Source: Pirellulales bacterium (GTDB lineage: Bacteria > Planctomycetota > Planctomycetia > Pirellulales > Lacipirellulaceae). Taken from it: a stretch of DNA of 64,000 bases. The translations under genes were made by a program, and so were the position numbers. Positions 29,859 through 38,993 of this stretch are shown in pieces; the stretch's first letter is position 1, and each line of letters opens with the position of its first letter. The notes below the pieces were generated by a model that saw only the letters and a list, made by a program, of their open reading frames with translations, was not told the DNA's origin and did not search any database. Where the stretch lies: contig JALHQZ010000004.1 of assembly GCA_022841705.1 (NCBI GenBank), positions 62,001-126,000 of the forward strand, written 5' to 3'.

Positions 29859-31865
29859 ATGAGAATTCGTCCTGTAGCTGTGATGGGTCTGTTGGCGGTT
29901 GTGATGAATATCACCCAGGCGGCGGAGACTGAGCAGAAAATGTCGCTGGCCGAACTGCTAACGCCGATGCTCGACCAACACCGCGGCGTGGTGACTGCGG
30001 CGGTGAAACACCTCGAAACGGGCGAGTCGTTCGTGCGCGAGGGGGACAAGCCGATGCCGACGGCTAGCCTCATCAAACTGCCGTTGATGGTCACCGCCTA
30101 CCAGCAAGTGGCCGACGGCAAGCTGTCGCTCGACGATCGCTGTGTGCTCACCAAAGAGGACCAAGTTCCCGGCTCCGGCGTCTTGACGACGCACTTCACG
30201 CCAGGCGCCGACATTTCGCTCCGCGATGCCATCGAGCTGATGATCGCTTACAGCGACAACACGGCCACCAATCTTGTCTCGCAGAAAACGGGGCTCGGCG
30301 CCACCGCCGCGTTCATGAAGAAGCTCGGCCTGCCCAACACCAAGCTCCATTCGTTCGTTTACAAGCCGGAGACGACCATCTTCCCCGAGCGCAGCAAGCA
30401 GTTCGGCCTCGGCAGCACCACCGCCAACGAAATGGTTAAGCTGCTGGAAATGATCCACGCCAACAAAGTGGTCGATGCGAAAGCATGCGAGCAGATGACC
30501 GGCCACTTGCTGCGAAATGAAGACCGCGAAATGACGCCGCGCGATCTGCCTACCGACGCGCGAGTTGCCCACAAAACGGGCGCCGTTTCGACCACGCGGA
30601 CCGATGCCGGAATTATCTTCACGCCAAAGGGGCCAATCGCATTCGCGATCCTCACCACTGAGAACGCCGACAACAGTTGGACCGCCGATAATGAATCGCA
30701 CGTGCTGTTCGGCCGGTTCGCTCGCACGATTTACGACCATTTTAACAAGCCGGGCGAGATCACCGGCCCGCCGGTGGCCCGCGTGCTGGCGATGGGCGCC
30801 GACGGCGATTTGGTCACCGCGCTGCAGCGGACACTCAACACGCATTTGAAAGGCGTGTTCGATGTGGGCGTGGATGGCGATTTTGGTCCGAACACCGAAA
30901 CCGGCGTCAAGAAGTTTCAAGAGCTGAAAAAACTGCCCATCACCGGACAAGTTGACGCCGCCACCTGGAAGGCGCTTGGCCCTCTGGTTACCCAAGCGGA
31001 GCCGGTCGATGCGCCGGACGTTGTGAACGCCCAATTGCTGGAGAAGAATCCCGCCGACCAGCTCATCGGCCCGCCGATCGTCGCCTGCGCCGCGTACGCC
31101 ATTGCCGATGGCCGCACGGGCAAACTACTGTTCGAACAGAACGGCGACGCAATCCGCGAACCGGCGAGCATTACCAAAATCATGACGGCGCTGCTCGTGG
31201 CACAAGCAGCCGAGAAAGACCCCAGAGTGCTGGAAGAAACGCTCATCGCTTCGGCTCGTGCCGCGAACACGAGTGGTTCAACCGCCGAACTGAAACCGGG
31301 GGACAAGGTCCCCGTCGGCGAACTCTTGTACGGCCTGATGTTGCCCTCGGGGAACGACGCCTCGGTCGCGCTCGGCGAACACTTTGGCGCCAAGCTCAAA
31401 CCCGCTGACTCGAAAGACGATCCGCTTGAACTATTCGTCGCCGCGATGAACGCCGAAGCGCAATCACTCGGCATGAAGAATACCGTCTACAAAAACACGC
31501 ACGGTTTGCCTGCCGAAGGACACGTCACCACCGCCGCCGACATGACCAAACTTGGCTTTGCCGCGATGCAATCACCACTGCTTCGCAAAGTGGTGAGCAC
31601 CCGCCAGCGCGGCGCGCAGCTTGACTCCGTCGACGGCTACCAGCGCCGCGTGTTGTGGAAAAACACCAACGTGCTCTTGGGCATCGAAGGTTTCAACGGC
31701 GTAAAGACCGGCACCACCGGCGGCGCCGGCGCGTGCCTCGTGGCGAGCGGAACGCGCAACGACCAACCGCTGATCGTAGTAGTGCTCGGCGCCCCCTCGA
31801 CCGAATCCCGCTACGTCGACAGCCGCAACTTGTTCCGCTGGGCGTGGAATGAGCTGAAGAAGTGA
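29859..31865 (+). CDS. Tripartite fusion: beta-lactamase-like + PG-binding + S11 DD-carboxypeptidase
   Basis: 668 residues. A signal peptide (MRIRPVAVMGLLAVVMNITQAA) precedes a class A-like serine hydrolase domain: SLIK at 70-73, SDN at 132-134, KTG at 239-241. I cannot find the ExxLN omega-loop motif needed for beta-lactam deacylation. Residues about 308-372 form a PG-binding-1 domain (LVTALQRTLNTHL, GVDGDFGPNTETGVKKFQ, TGQVDAATWKAL). Residues about 405-668 are a D-Ala-D-Ala carboxypeptidase of family S11: SITK at 437-440, SGN at 497-499, KTG at 616-618. The protein should act in the periplasm on crosslinked peptides. It lies between the epimerase and M19 genes. Confidence 0.9.
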   Translation: MRIRPVAVMGLLAVVMNITQAAETEQKMSLAELLTPMLDQHRGVVTAAVKHLETGESFVREGDKPMPTASLIKLPLMVTAYQQVADGKLSLDDRCVLTKEDQVPGSGVLTTHFTPGADISLRDAIELMIAYSDNTATNLVSQKTGLGATAAFMKKLGLPNTKLHSFVYKPETTIFPERSKQFGLGSTTANEMVKLLEMIHANKVVDAKACEQMTGHLLRNEDREMTPRDLPTDARVAHKTGAVSTTRTDAGIIFTPKGPIAFAILTTENADNSWTADNESHVLFGRFARTIYDHFNKPGEITGPPVARVLAMGADGDLVTALQRTLNTHLKGVFDVGVDGDFGPNTETGVKKFQELKKLPITGQVDAATWKALGPLVTQAEPVDAPDVVNAQLLEKNPADQLIGPPIVACAAYAIADGRTGKLLFEQNGDAIREPASITKIMTALLVAQAAEKDPRVLEETLIASARAANTSGSTAELKPGDKVPVGELLYGLMLPSGNDASVALGEHFGAKLKPADSKDDPLELFVAAMNAEAQSLGMKNTVYKNTHGLPAEGHVTTAADMTKLGFAAMQSPLLRKVVSTRQRGAQLDSVDGYQRRVLWKNTNVLLGIEGFNGVKTGTTGGAGACLVASGTRNDQPLIVVVLGAPSTESRYVDSRNLFRWAWNELKK

Positions 31866-31877
31866 ATGACGGACCAT

Positions 31878-32092
31878 TTATTGCCCCAACGGGGCTGCAC
31901 ACGATAGCCCAGGGCATCGCCCTGGGGAACGCGACCGATAATTCAACGTCAACCAATCAGCCTTGCCCCAACGGGGCAACACACAATCGCGCGGTGTCTC
32001 GCCCCGATGGGGCGACGATTCTGCGCTCGATCCCCGTCCCCAGGGCGTTGCCCTGGGCTATCGTGTTCGGCCCCATTGGGGCCGTGATTTAG
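31878..32092. repeat. Block of short palindromes (GCCCCAACGGGGC family)
   Basis: Within about 215 bases are GCCCCAACGGGGC at two places, AGCCCAGGGCATCGCCCTGGG, CGCCCCGATGGGGCG, and CCCAGGGCGTTGCCCTGGGC in opposite order, ending GGCCCCATTGGGGCC. The same motifs form a block at 43862-44065. It fills the gap before the M19 gene. Confidence 0.85.
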
Positions 32093-32101
32093 AGGCCCAC
32101 A

Positions 32102-33334
32102 ATGTCGATTCGGTGTCCGGTCCTGTTCTTGCTTGCCCTCTCCACCATCGCCTTGGCTGAGCGGCCGCCGATCGTTCTCACCGACGCCGCGCGCAAGCTG
32201 CACGCGGAGTGCGTGGTGATCGACGGCCACAACGACCTGCCGTGGGAGCTGCGCGATCTCGGCGGACAATCCAAAGTTGATCTCCGCGAGCCGCAGCCGA
32301 AACTACAAACCGATCTGCCGCGGCTGCGTGCCGGCGGGCTCGGCGCCCAGTTTTGGAGCGCCTGGGCGCCGGTCGATACCATCGAGAGCGGCACGGCCGT
32401 CGCCACGACGCTCGAACAGATCGCGCTCATCCATGAAATGGTCGAGCGCTACTCCAACGATTTCCAGTTCTGCGAAACAGTCGCCGAGATTCGCGCCGCG
32501 CATGCGGCTGGCAAGATCGCCTCGCTCATCGGGGTCGAAGGAGGGCACTCGATCAACAACTCGCTCCGCACGCTGCGCGAGCTGTACGATCGCGGCGCTC
32601 GCTACATGACACTCACCCACAGCGATTCGCTCGACTGGGTCGATTCGGCCACCGACGACTCCAACGTCCCCGGCGGGCTCAACGCGTTTGGCGAACAAGT
32701 GATCGCCGAAATGAATCGGCTCGGCATGATGGTGGACCTGTCACACGTATCGGCCGAAGCGATGCACGCGGCGATGAAAGCGTCGCAAGCGCCGGTGATT
32801 TTCTCGCACAGTTCGGCCCGGGCGCTGGCCGACCATCCGCGCAACGTCCCGGATGATGTGCTACGTGAACTGAAGTCTGATGGCGGGCTGGTGATGGTGA
32901 ACTTCTTCTCCGGCTTCACCGTTCCGGAGGCGGCCGCCAACTACGCGGCGCAGTTTCCGCTGCAACGCAAGTTGCTCTCGGCCACCGGCGCCGAGAAGGA
33001 TGCGCTGCAAAAGGAACTGAACGAGTACCGCGCCGCGCACCCGATGCCGCGGGGCGATATTCATGTGGTGCTCGATCACATCGAGCACATTATCCAGGTG
33101 GCAGGGATCGATCACGTCGGCCTCGGTTCCGATTACGACGGCGTAAGCGTGTTGCCGGCGCAGCTGGAGGACGTGAGCAGTTACCCGTATCTCACGCAGG
33201 GCCTCTTGGACCGCGGTTACTCAGCGGGGGACATTCGCAAAGTGCTGGGCGAAAATCTACTGCGGGTCTTCGCAGCGGTCGAGGCGAAGGGGGCCGAATT
33301 GCGAGCCGCTGCCGAGGCCGAAGCTGACGAGTGA
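32102..33334 (+). CDS. Membrane dipeptidase-like zinc peptidase (M19)
   Basis: 410 residues. Signal peptide MSIRCPVLFLLALSTIALA, then the M19 renal dipeptidase fold: VVIDGHNDLPWELRD (His, Asp zinc ligands), IGVEGGHSINN (bridging Glu), MVDLSHVSAEAM and VIFSHSSARALADHPRNV (His ligands), HVGLGSDYDGV (Asp). Members cut dipeptides, including D-amino acid ones, in the periplasm. It ends the peptidoglycan-peptide run and could supply free amino acids, possibly D-Glu, for DUF1611. The gene's start follows a palindrome block, so coupling to the fusion gene upstream is uncertain. Confidence 0.92.
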   Translation: MSIRCPVLFLLALSTIALAERPPIVLTDAARKLHAECVVIDGHNDLPWELRDLGGQSKVDLREPQPKLQTDLPRLRAGGLGAQFWSAWAPVDTIESGTAVATTLEQIALIHEMVERYSNDFQFCETVAEIRAAHAAGKIASLIGVEGGHSINNSLRTLRELYDRGARYMTLTHSDSLDWVDSATDDSNVPGGLNAFGEQVIAEMNRLGMMVDLSHVSAEAMHAAMKASQAPVIFSHSSARALADHPRNVPDDVLRELKSDGGLVMVNFFSGFTVPEAAANYAAQFPLQRKLLSATGAEKDALQKELNEYRAAHPMPRGDIHVVLDHIEHIIQVAGIDHVGLGSDYDGVSVLPAQLEDVSSYPYLTQGLLDRGYSAGDIRKVLGENLLRVFAAVEAKGAELRAAAEAEADE

Positions 33335-33548
33335 TTCAGCCGACCGTGGGTAAATTCTCGGTTTTGCGCAGCCTAAATGCCCCGATTGGTATGAAATCCT
33401 TGCGTTATTTCCAGCCTCGTTTTAGGCTGAGGGGATCGGGGGGAGAACTCTGCGCCCAGTGGGGGGCGCGTTTTCTCCCCGGCGGCTTCTTCGATTGTCA
33501 CCGACGGTCCTCTCGGTTATCTCCCTCAACTACGGATTTGTAGCAACC

Positions 33549-34958
33549 ATGTTTGGCAAGAATTTAGGCGTGCGGTTTGGGTTAGCGGCGCTGGGCGTTG
33601 CACTCGGCTCGGCAGTGGCGAGTGCGGTGGAGTTTAACGAGATCGCCCGGTTTAATGTGAGCTTCGCGTTCAATGCCGATATCAACAACGATGGAACCGC
33701 CGACAATCCTCAATACATCGGCACGAACCCGCTAGCGATTGCCTGGAATGGCTCGAAGCTCTATTTGGCTGGTTTTAATCAAGGCACGTTCCCGGGTGCC
33801 GGGATTATCGAAGTACTCAACGCAGGTTCGCAAACGGGTCTTCAAACTCCCACCGCCGCTGGCTTCAGCAGCGTGATCAGTTTACAGAATCCGCCCTTTG
33901 GTCGCGGTTACACGGGGCTGTCGATTAAGGGCAATCGTTTGGCCGCATCTTACGACGAAGGTTCGGCAAGTGTGAATGGCATCCAGTTGTTTGACACCGC
34001 GACCAACACCAAGTTGTGGGATCTTTCGGCTTCATCAGTCCCTGCAGGAGACCGAGGTGGCAGCGGAGTGGCGTTTGATCCGGGCTTTAATGGCAGCGCA
34101 GGCGGGCAAGGCGTAGCGTGGACCAAGTTTGGTTCCGGTCGGCGTGCGCTTCAAAACGCGTCCACCGGCGCAACAATCTACGGTTTCGCTGCCCCGGACA
34201 CGCTCGGCATGCAGTGGCTGCCCGCTGGCACCGCCTCGAATACGGCTCGTGATATAGACTTCGATCCCGAGACCGGTGACATGTACGTCCGAAGAAGCAA
34301 TGACCTCGATAAGGCGGTACGCAACGGCGACAATTCAATGACGTCGCAAGCGATTTTGGTTGACAACACCGACGCGGCTGCGAGCCTCGGTCAGAAACTC
34401 GCCTTCATGAACAACACGGTCGACGGCGATTTGCTCATCTATAACAATCGTCCTAACAATGCGACTGGGGTCGCCTTTTTGGATGCCGTTAAGGTCATTA
34501 ACAAAAATGGTGTTGCTCAAACCGCGAATTTCAACTTGATTGGTGGTCAGACCGGGGCCGACATCGCCGCCGGCGCCGCCATCTATGATTTCGATTTCGA
34601 TCAAGCTTCACAAACGTTGGCAGTGGCGGACTTCTTCAATCGCAACGTCTTCATCTTCAAGGTCGGTCCCGTGACTCCGCCCCCGTCGGGCGTTTTGGGT
34701 GACTACGACAACAACGGCACGGTGGGCGCGAGCGACTACAGCTTGTGGGCCGCCAATCTGGGTGGCGCCAGCACCACGTTGTTCAACGTGAATCCGGCGA
34801 AGGACGGAACGATTGTCGATGCTTCGGACTACACCATCTGGCGCGATCAGTTGCCCGTAATCAGTGCGGTCGCTGGAGCGGCAGTGCCTGAACCTGCCGC
34901 AATTGCAATCGTATCACTGGTAGTTGGCGCCGGCATTTTCGCTCGCCGCGGCAAGTAA
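33549..34958 (+). CDS. Exported protein with dockerin-like repeats and PEP-CTERM-type tail
   Basis: 469 residues from ATG 33549. Signal peptide MFGKNLGVRFGLAALGVALGSAVASA. The body (residues 30-375) has repeated beta-strands such as NPLAIAWNGSKLYLAGFNQG and YDFDFDQASQTLAVADFFNRNVFIFKV, like a beta-propeller. Near residue 380 come two dockerin-like calcium loops: GDYDNNGTVGASDYSLWAAN and DGTIVDASDYTIWRDQLP. The tail PEPAAIAIVSLVVGAGIFARRG is a PEP-CTERM sorting signal (motif, helix, basic end), so it is sorted by an exosortase-type system. A remnant of the same repeat is at 6814-7304. The DUF1559 gene starts 25 bases after it. The upstream frame to 33459 is not supported. Confidence 0.85.
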   Translation: MFGKNLGVRFGLAALGVALGSAVASAVEFNEIARFNVSFAFNADINNDGTADNPQYIGTNPLAIAWNGSKLYLAGFNQGTFPGAGIIEVLNAGSQTGLQTPTAAGFSSVISLQNPPFGRGYTGLSIKGNRLAASYDEGSASVNGIQLFDTATNTKLWDLSASSVPAGDRGGSGVAFDPGFNGSAGGQGVAWTKFGSGRRALQNASTGATIYGFAAPDTLGMQWLPAGTASNTARDIDFDPETGDMYVRRSNDLDKAVRNGDNSMTSQAILVDNTDAAASLGQKLAFMNNTVDGDLLIYNNRPNNATGVAFLDAVKVINKNGVAQTANFNLIGGQTGADIAAGAAIYDFDFDQASQTLAVADFFNRNVFIFKVGPVTPPPSGVLGDYDNNGTVGASDYSLWAANLGGASTTLFNVNPAKDGTIVDASDYTIWRDQLPVISAVAGAAVPEPAAIAIVSLVVGAGIFARRGK

Positions 34959-34983
34959 ACTCTTCTTGTTAGGAATCCGATTG

Positions 34984-36000
34984 ATGAAGTCCCGTACTCG
35001 ATCCGGTGGATTCACGCTCGTAGAACTGCTGGTGGTGATCGCCATCATCGGCATTTTGGTAGCGCTCTTGTTGCCTGCCGTGCAAAGCGCACGGGAAGCG
35101 GCGCGGCGGTCACAGTGCTCCAACAATCTGAAGCAAATGGGATTGGCCGCTCAAAACTACATGTCGACCTATAAGGATAAGCTGCCCTATGGGTACGCAG
35201 GAAGACTACCGAGTCCGCCAAATCGAAGTTTCCAAAAGCGCGGCGTGTTTACCGAACTGCTAAGGTTCTTGGAAGAAGGAACCGTGTATGACCAAATCCA
35301 GTGGGACTATGGGAATGGCGGTGTGCCAAACACCCCATTTGCGGATCCTGCCGCCAATATCGTGATTTCCGCTTTTATCTGTCCGACATGGGTTGATCCG
35401 CAAGTTCACGCAGGTGCATCCCCAGCATTCGGCTATCAAAACGGCGCACTAGTTACATACACCGGAAATGGTGGCGCTGTGTGGGTACGTCGGGATCAGA
35501 ATGGCGCGGTAATTGAGCGGCTCGAGGTAAAGCTTATTGGAGGAAAATACCCTGACAATGGACCCTTCGCGCTACTAGAAGTTCCTAACGGTTCAAGTCG
35601 GCCGAATATCATGGCCAAGCGAAGAAAAGGCAGCGAGATCACCGACGGTCAAAGCAAAACAGTTCTTATTGGTGAATACATTCACCGAGACTGTGCCATT
35701 GCTCAGCCATGCGATGACGCCCCTGGGAATGTTAGACCGTGGTACCTTGCCGGTTTTCAACCTAGAGTGGATGAAGTTCCGGATGTCTACTCTTACAAGG
35801 AACTCGCATTTCCCCCTAATACTCAAACGACTCGATTGGTAGCTGGAGGGTGGAACAAACTGCCAATGGGAAGTTATCATCCTGGAATTACGCAATTCGT
35901 CTTCGTCGACGGAAGCGTTCGCAATCTTGCCGATGATATCGACCTGTACTTTTACCAAACGCTCGCGACAATCAATGGAGGAGAGGCGATTGGTGGTTAA
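34984..36000 (+). CDS. DUF1559 prepilin-type protein
   Basis: 338 residues from ATG 34984. GGFTLVELLVVIAIIGILVALLLPAVQSAREAARR is the prepilin leader and helix, followed by SNNLKQMGLAAQNYMSTYKDKLPYG. The variable domain ends with the H-x9-DG segment SYHPGITQFVFVDGSVRNLADDID. A cysteine in PAQPCDD-like AIAQPCDDAPG could form a disulfide. It lies between the dockerin gene and a lipoprotein, the usual planctomycete order DUF1559 + lipoprotein. The frame upstream to 34924 overlaps the previous gene and is not supported. Confidence 0.92.
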   Translation: MKSRTRSGGFTLVELLVVIAIIGILVALLLPAVQSAREAARRSQCSNNLKQMGLAAQNYMSTYKDKLPYGYAGRLPSPPNRSFQKRGVFTELLRFLEEGTVYDQIQWDYGNGGVPNTPFADPAANIVISAFICPTWVDPQVHAGASPAFGYQNGALVTYTGNGGAVWVRRDQNGAVIERLEVKLIGGKYPDNGPFALLEVPNGSSRPNIMAKRRKGSEITDGQSKTVLIGEYIHRDCAIAQPCDDAPGNVRPWYLAGFQPRVDEVPDVYSYKELAFPPNTQTTRLVAGGWNKLPMGSYHPGITQFVFVDGSVRNLADDIDLYFYQTLATINGGEAIGG

Positions 36001-36430
36001 CCGGAGCACTGCGCACTTACTGTTGACCGCTGTGGTGGTTATTGCGGGGTGCTCGAAAGGCCCTGATCTTGTTCCTGTATCAGGCAAGATCACCCTTGAC
36101 GGCAAACCATTGCCATTTGGTTTGGTGATTTTCCAGCCTTCCAATGGCCAACTCTCGCAAGGAGAAATCAACAACGGTGAGTTCGCGATGTCAACTCGCT
36201 CGCCTGGTGACGGGGCAACTGTTGGGTTACAGCTCGTAAGTATTGTTTGCTACGAAGCAAATGACCCCGCCAAAAAAGCACAATTTGCTGGACCACAGAC
36301 CTCGCTGGGACGATGTCTCGTTCACGTTGATTACACGCGATCTGGCACGAGCGGGCTAAGCGTGGTCGTCCCTCCCGAAGGCAAAACCGACGTGGTGTTC
36401 GAGCTCTCCTCAAAAGGCCCGGGTCGATGA
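35993..36430 (+). CDS. Small lipoprotein with carboxypeptidase-regulatory-like fold
   Basis: 145 residues. GTG 35993 is chosen because GGAGGAG at 35977-35983 lies 9 nt before it and the lipobox (LLLTAVVVIAGCSKG, IAGC) then sits at a normal distance; ATG 35975 would move the helix away. After the Cys, PVSGKITLDGKPLPFGLVIFQPSNG is the strand pattern of the DUF4198/carboxypeptidase-regulatory-like domain and the end GLSVVVPPEGKTDVVFELS closes it. It overlaps the DUF1559 stop by 8 nt and the next gene by 4 nt, so three genes are coupled. Role unknown; such lipoproteins commonly follow DUF1559 genes. Confidence 0.82.
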   Translation: MVNRSTAHLLLTAVVVIAGCSKGPDLVPVSGKITLDGKPLPFGLVIFQPSNGQLSQGEINNGEFAMSTRSPGDGATVGLQLVSIVCYEANDPAKKAQFAGPQTSLGRCLVHVDYTRSGTSGLSVVVPPEGKTDVVFELSSKGPGR

Positions 36431-38178
36431 GCTATTCGCTGAGGGCGCTCCAGAGTTTCGCGTTCGCGCTAACCCTCGCTTGCGACTTAGCGCTCCCGCT
36501 GTCGCACGCCGCCGAACCGAACCCTCGCGTGGTCACGCAAATCACCGCTGACGTGGTGATCGCCGGCGGCAGCACTGCTGCCCTAGCCGCCGCATTCGCA
36601 GCGGCCGAAGAGGGCGCCACCGTCGCGCTCTTGGAGCCAACCGATTGGATCGGCGGGCAGCTTACTTCCTCCGCCGTCCCCGCGGTCGACGAAGCGTGGC
36701 ACGCCATCGAAGGCAAGGACAATAAGGTCCGGCTCGATGTGGCTGCAATCGCCCGCGACCCGCGCAACATGACCCCCTTCTTCCGCGATGCGCTCAAAGA
36801 GATCGGCAATCCCGGCCGCGGCTGGGTCAGCCGATTTTGTTTCGAGCCGGAGAAGATTCTCACCGGCGCGCTCGAACCGCGGGCGAAAAAGCTTGCCGAA
36901 CGACTCTCCATCTATCGCAACACCGTGGTGAAGCGCGCCGAAATGTCGGCCGACGGCCAGCGAATTGTGGCGCTCGAAGCCATCACCCGCACGCCGCGCG
37001 CTGGTCTCGCCGCCGCCGGGTACGATGTGCTTCCGTCGCAGGATTTGCCCCGGTGGTACTCGGCCAAGGACGACGAGCGGTTCACCAAGCAAACCCTGAA
37101 GTTCACGGCGCCGGTGTTCATCGACGCCACCGAGTGGGGCGAACTGTTGGTGCTCGCCCGTGCGCCGTACTTGCAAGGCGTGGATCGTGAAGAGCGGGCC
37201 GAAGTGGTAAACGACCAACTGGGCCAAGCGATTGTTTATTGCCTAGTGCAAAAGATCGAAGCGACTCCGGAACCCGATGCGAGCGTTGCCTACGGATGCG
37301 ACAAGCTCGCTCTCGATAGCATGGGTTACGGCGGCTATGGGGATCGCGCTGATGCGTGGGAGCGGATTTGGACCTATCGCCGCATCCTGTCGACCGCCGA
37401 AGAGCCCCGCGTAGGTGACTTGTGCCTGCAAAACTGGGGCTATTCAGAAAGCGTGGGCGATGGCGGCAACGACTATCCGTTCGGCTATTTTCTCGTGTCG
37501 ATGAAAGACGCCGCCGCCGAGTGCGCTGATTGGCAAGGGGGCGTCAATCGCGAGGTCCTCGCCGGCGCCGAGCAGCGGGCCTTGGCGTGGCATGAATGGT
37601 TCCGCCGGCAAGCGCCAAAGCCGTTCGATCCCGATCAAATCGTGCTCGCCCCCGAAGTGCTTGGCACTTCGCACGGCATCGCCAAGCAGCCGTACATTCG
37701 CGACACTCGCCGCAGCGTCGGGCTGGATGGATTTCGCTTAACCCTCGCCGACCTCACCGCCGACGGCGATGCGACAGCCCAAACCGGCACGGCGTTCCCG
37801 GACACCATCGCGCTGGGCGCCTACGCCGCGGACATCCATCCGCTGGTCGGCTATAAGTACCCGGACTTCGTGCTAGAGAATCACCCCACGCTGCCGTTCT
37901 GCATCCCGTTCCGCGCGCTCACAAACGAGAAAGTGGGCAATCTCTTGGTGGCGGGCAAGACGATGGCCCAAACGTTCTTGGCGAACAGCGCCACGCGGCT
38001 GCACCCGATTGAATGGTCCACCGGCACGGCCGCCGGCGTCGCCGCCGCTCGGATGAGCGCTCACGCCGAAACCACCAGCGATATCCTGCGCGACATCCAG
38101 CCGCTCCGCGCCGCCGTGAAGAAGCACACGCCGGTCGAGTGGACGATTGATGCGAAGAACGCCGGCCGCGCGAAGTAA
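36427..38178 (+). CDS. Exported FAD-dependent oxidoreductase
   Basis: 583 residues; ATG overlaps the lipoprotein stop by 4 nt. Signal peptide ALTLACDLALPLSHAAE, then a Rossmann-type FAD motif DVVIAGGSTAALAAAFAAAEEG and ALLEPTDWIGGQLTSSAV (GG-x-L/T). The body has TPFFRDALKEIGNPGRGW and VFIDATEWGELLVLA, and the FAD end LLVAGKTMAQTFLANSATRLHPIEWSTGTAAG. It matches the FAD-dependent/xanthan-lyase-like oxidoreductase family (PF12831). Cofactor loading in the cytoplasm would need Tat export, but I see no twin arginine in the leader, so the export route is unclear. Substrate unknown. Confidence 0.85.
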   Translation: MSYSLRALQSFAFALTLACDLALPLSHAAEPNPRVVTQITADVVIAGGSTAALAAAFAAAEEGATVALLEPTDWIGGQLTSSAVPAVDEAWHAIEGKDNKVRLDVAAIARDPRNMTPFFRDALKEIGNPGRGWVSRFCFEPEKILTGALEPRAKKLAERLSIYRNTVVKRAEMSADGQRIVALEAITRTPRAGLAAAGYDVLPSQDLPRWYSAKDDERFTKQTLKFTAPVFIDATEWGELLVLARAPYLQGVDREERAEVVNDQLGQAIVYCLVQKIEATPEPDASVAYGCDKLALDSMGYGGYGDRADAWERIWTYRRILSTAEEPRVGDLCLQNWGYSESVGDGGNDYPFGYFLVSMKDAAAECADWQGGVNREVLAGAEQRALAWHEWFRRQAPKPFDPDQIVLAPEVLGTSHGIAKQPYIRDTRRSVGLDGFRLTLADLTADGDATAQTGTAFPDTIALGAYAADIHPLVGYKYPDFVLENHPTLPFCIPFRALTNEKVGNLLVAGKTMAQTFLANSATRLHPIEWSTGTAAGVAAARMSAHAETTSDILRDIQPLRAAVKKHTPVEWTIDAKNAGRAK

Positions 38179-38186
38179 GCGAAGTT

Positions 38187-38402
38187 CGGGTGGCACTGAC
38201 TTTCGGCCGGAACAGATTCTTATTCTGAGATAATCTTCGCCGGCCGAATGTCAGTGCGGCGGCCACGCCGCCGGAAGTGAGACGGGCTACAGGAAAAGAA
38301 CTTTCGGCCGGTTGAATTCCAACGGCCTGCCGGCCGCCCCGACAATCGGCCGGTTACGTTCGTTTTGCTGGTAAGGTTCTGCGCGGCCGACAGTCGGGGC
38401 CA
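38187..38402. repeat. Palindromic block (GGCACTGACTTTCGGCCGG family), copy 1
   Basis: GGGTGGCACTGACTTTCGGCC starts the block (38188 onward), CCGGCCGAATGTCAGTGC closes the inner hairpin, and further on GGCCGGCGG/CCGGCCGCC-type stretches and CAGTCGGGGCCACCC form outer arms. Related blocks are at 40195-40397 and 41916-42120. Confidence 0.85.
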
Positions 38403-38413
38403 CCCAGTGTTGG

Positions 38414-38932
38414 TTACTTCGTTGCTTCATGCACCACGTGGGCCAGCTCCGGCAGGATGAGCTTCTCGCACGCCGTGCGGACCGCGTTCGTGCTGCCGGG
38501 CATCGTGAACAGCACCGTGCGGCCCACCACGCCGGCGATCGCGCGGCTGAGCATCGCCGCGGGGCCGACTTCGTGCCAACTGAGCATCCGAAAGAGCTCG
38601 CCGTAACCGGGAAGTGGTTTGGTGAGCAGCGCCGCGACCGTTTCGTAGGTGTTGTCGCGCGGCGCGATTCCGGTGCCCCCGGTGATGAGGATCGCTTCGA
38701 CTTCCGCGTTCGCCTGGAAACGGGCAATGGTGGTCCGCATCCGCTCGGGATCGTCCGGCGTCAGATCACGTTCGAGCACCCGATGACCGTGCTGCGCCAC
38801 GAGTTCGCAGAGCAATGCGCCACCCCGGTCGGTTTCGATTGTGCGCGTGTCACTAACGGTCAGCACGGCGACGCCAACCGATTTTTCGGCCGTTTGGCGA
38901 TGCTCGGTGGTGGAGGGAGAGGAATTGGACAT
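38414..38932 (-). CDS. moaB: Molybdenum cofactor biosynthesis protein MoaB/Mog
   Basis: 172 residues of the MoaB/Mog fold: VGVAVLTVSDTRTIETDRGG, EAILITGGTGIAPRDNTYE (TGGTG with molybdopterin-binding loop) and FRMLSWHEVGPAAMLSRAIAGVVGRTVLFTMPGSTNAV. It should adenylylate molybdopterin in the cytoplasm. No other Moa gene is near; the gene is isolated between palindrome blocks. The start MSNSSPSTTEHRQ has about 20 extra residues before the fold. Confidence 0.92.
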   Translation of the reverse strand: MSNSSPSTTEHRQTAEKSVGVAVLTVSDTRTIETDRGGALLCELVAQHGHRVLERDLTPDDPERMRTTIARFQANAEVEAILITGGTGIAPRDNTYETVAALLTKPLPGYGELFRMLSWHEVGPAAMLSRAIAGVVGRTVLFTMPGSTNAVRTACEKLILPELAHVVHEATK

Positions 38933-38993
38933 AATTTTTTCGCGCCCGGCGAGTTATAATGGTGCAGGGTATCTCGTTTCCCGCTTTGTCGCA

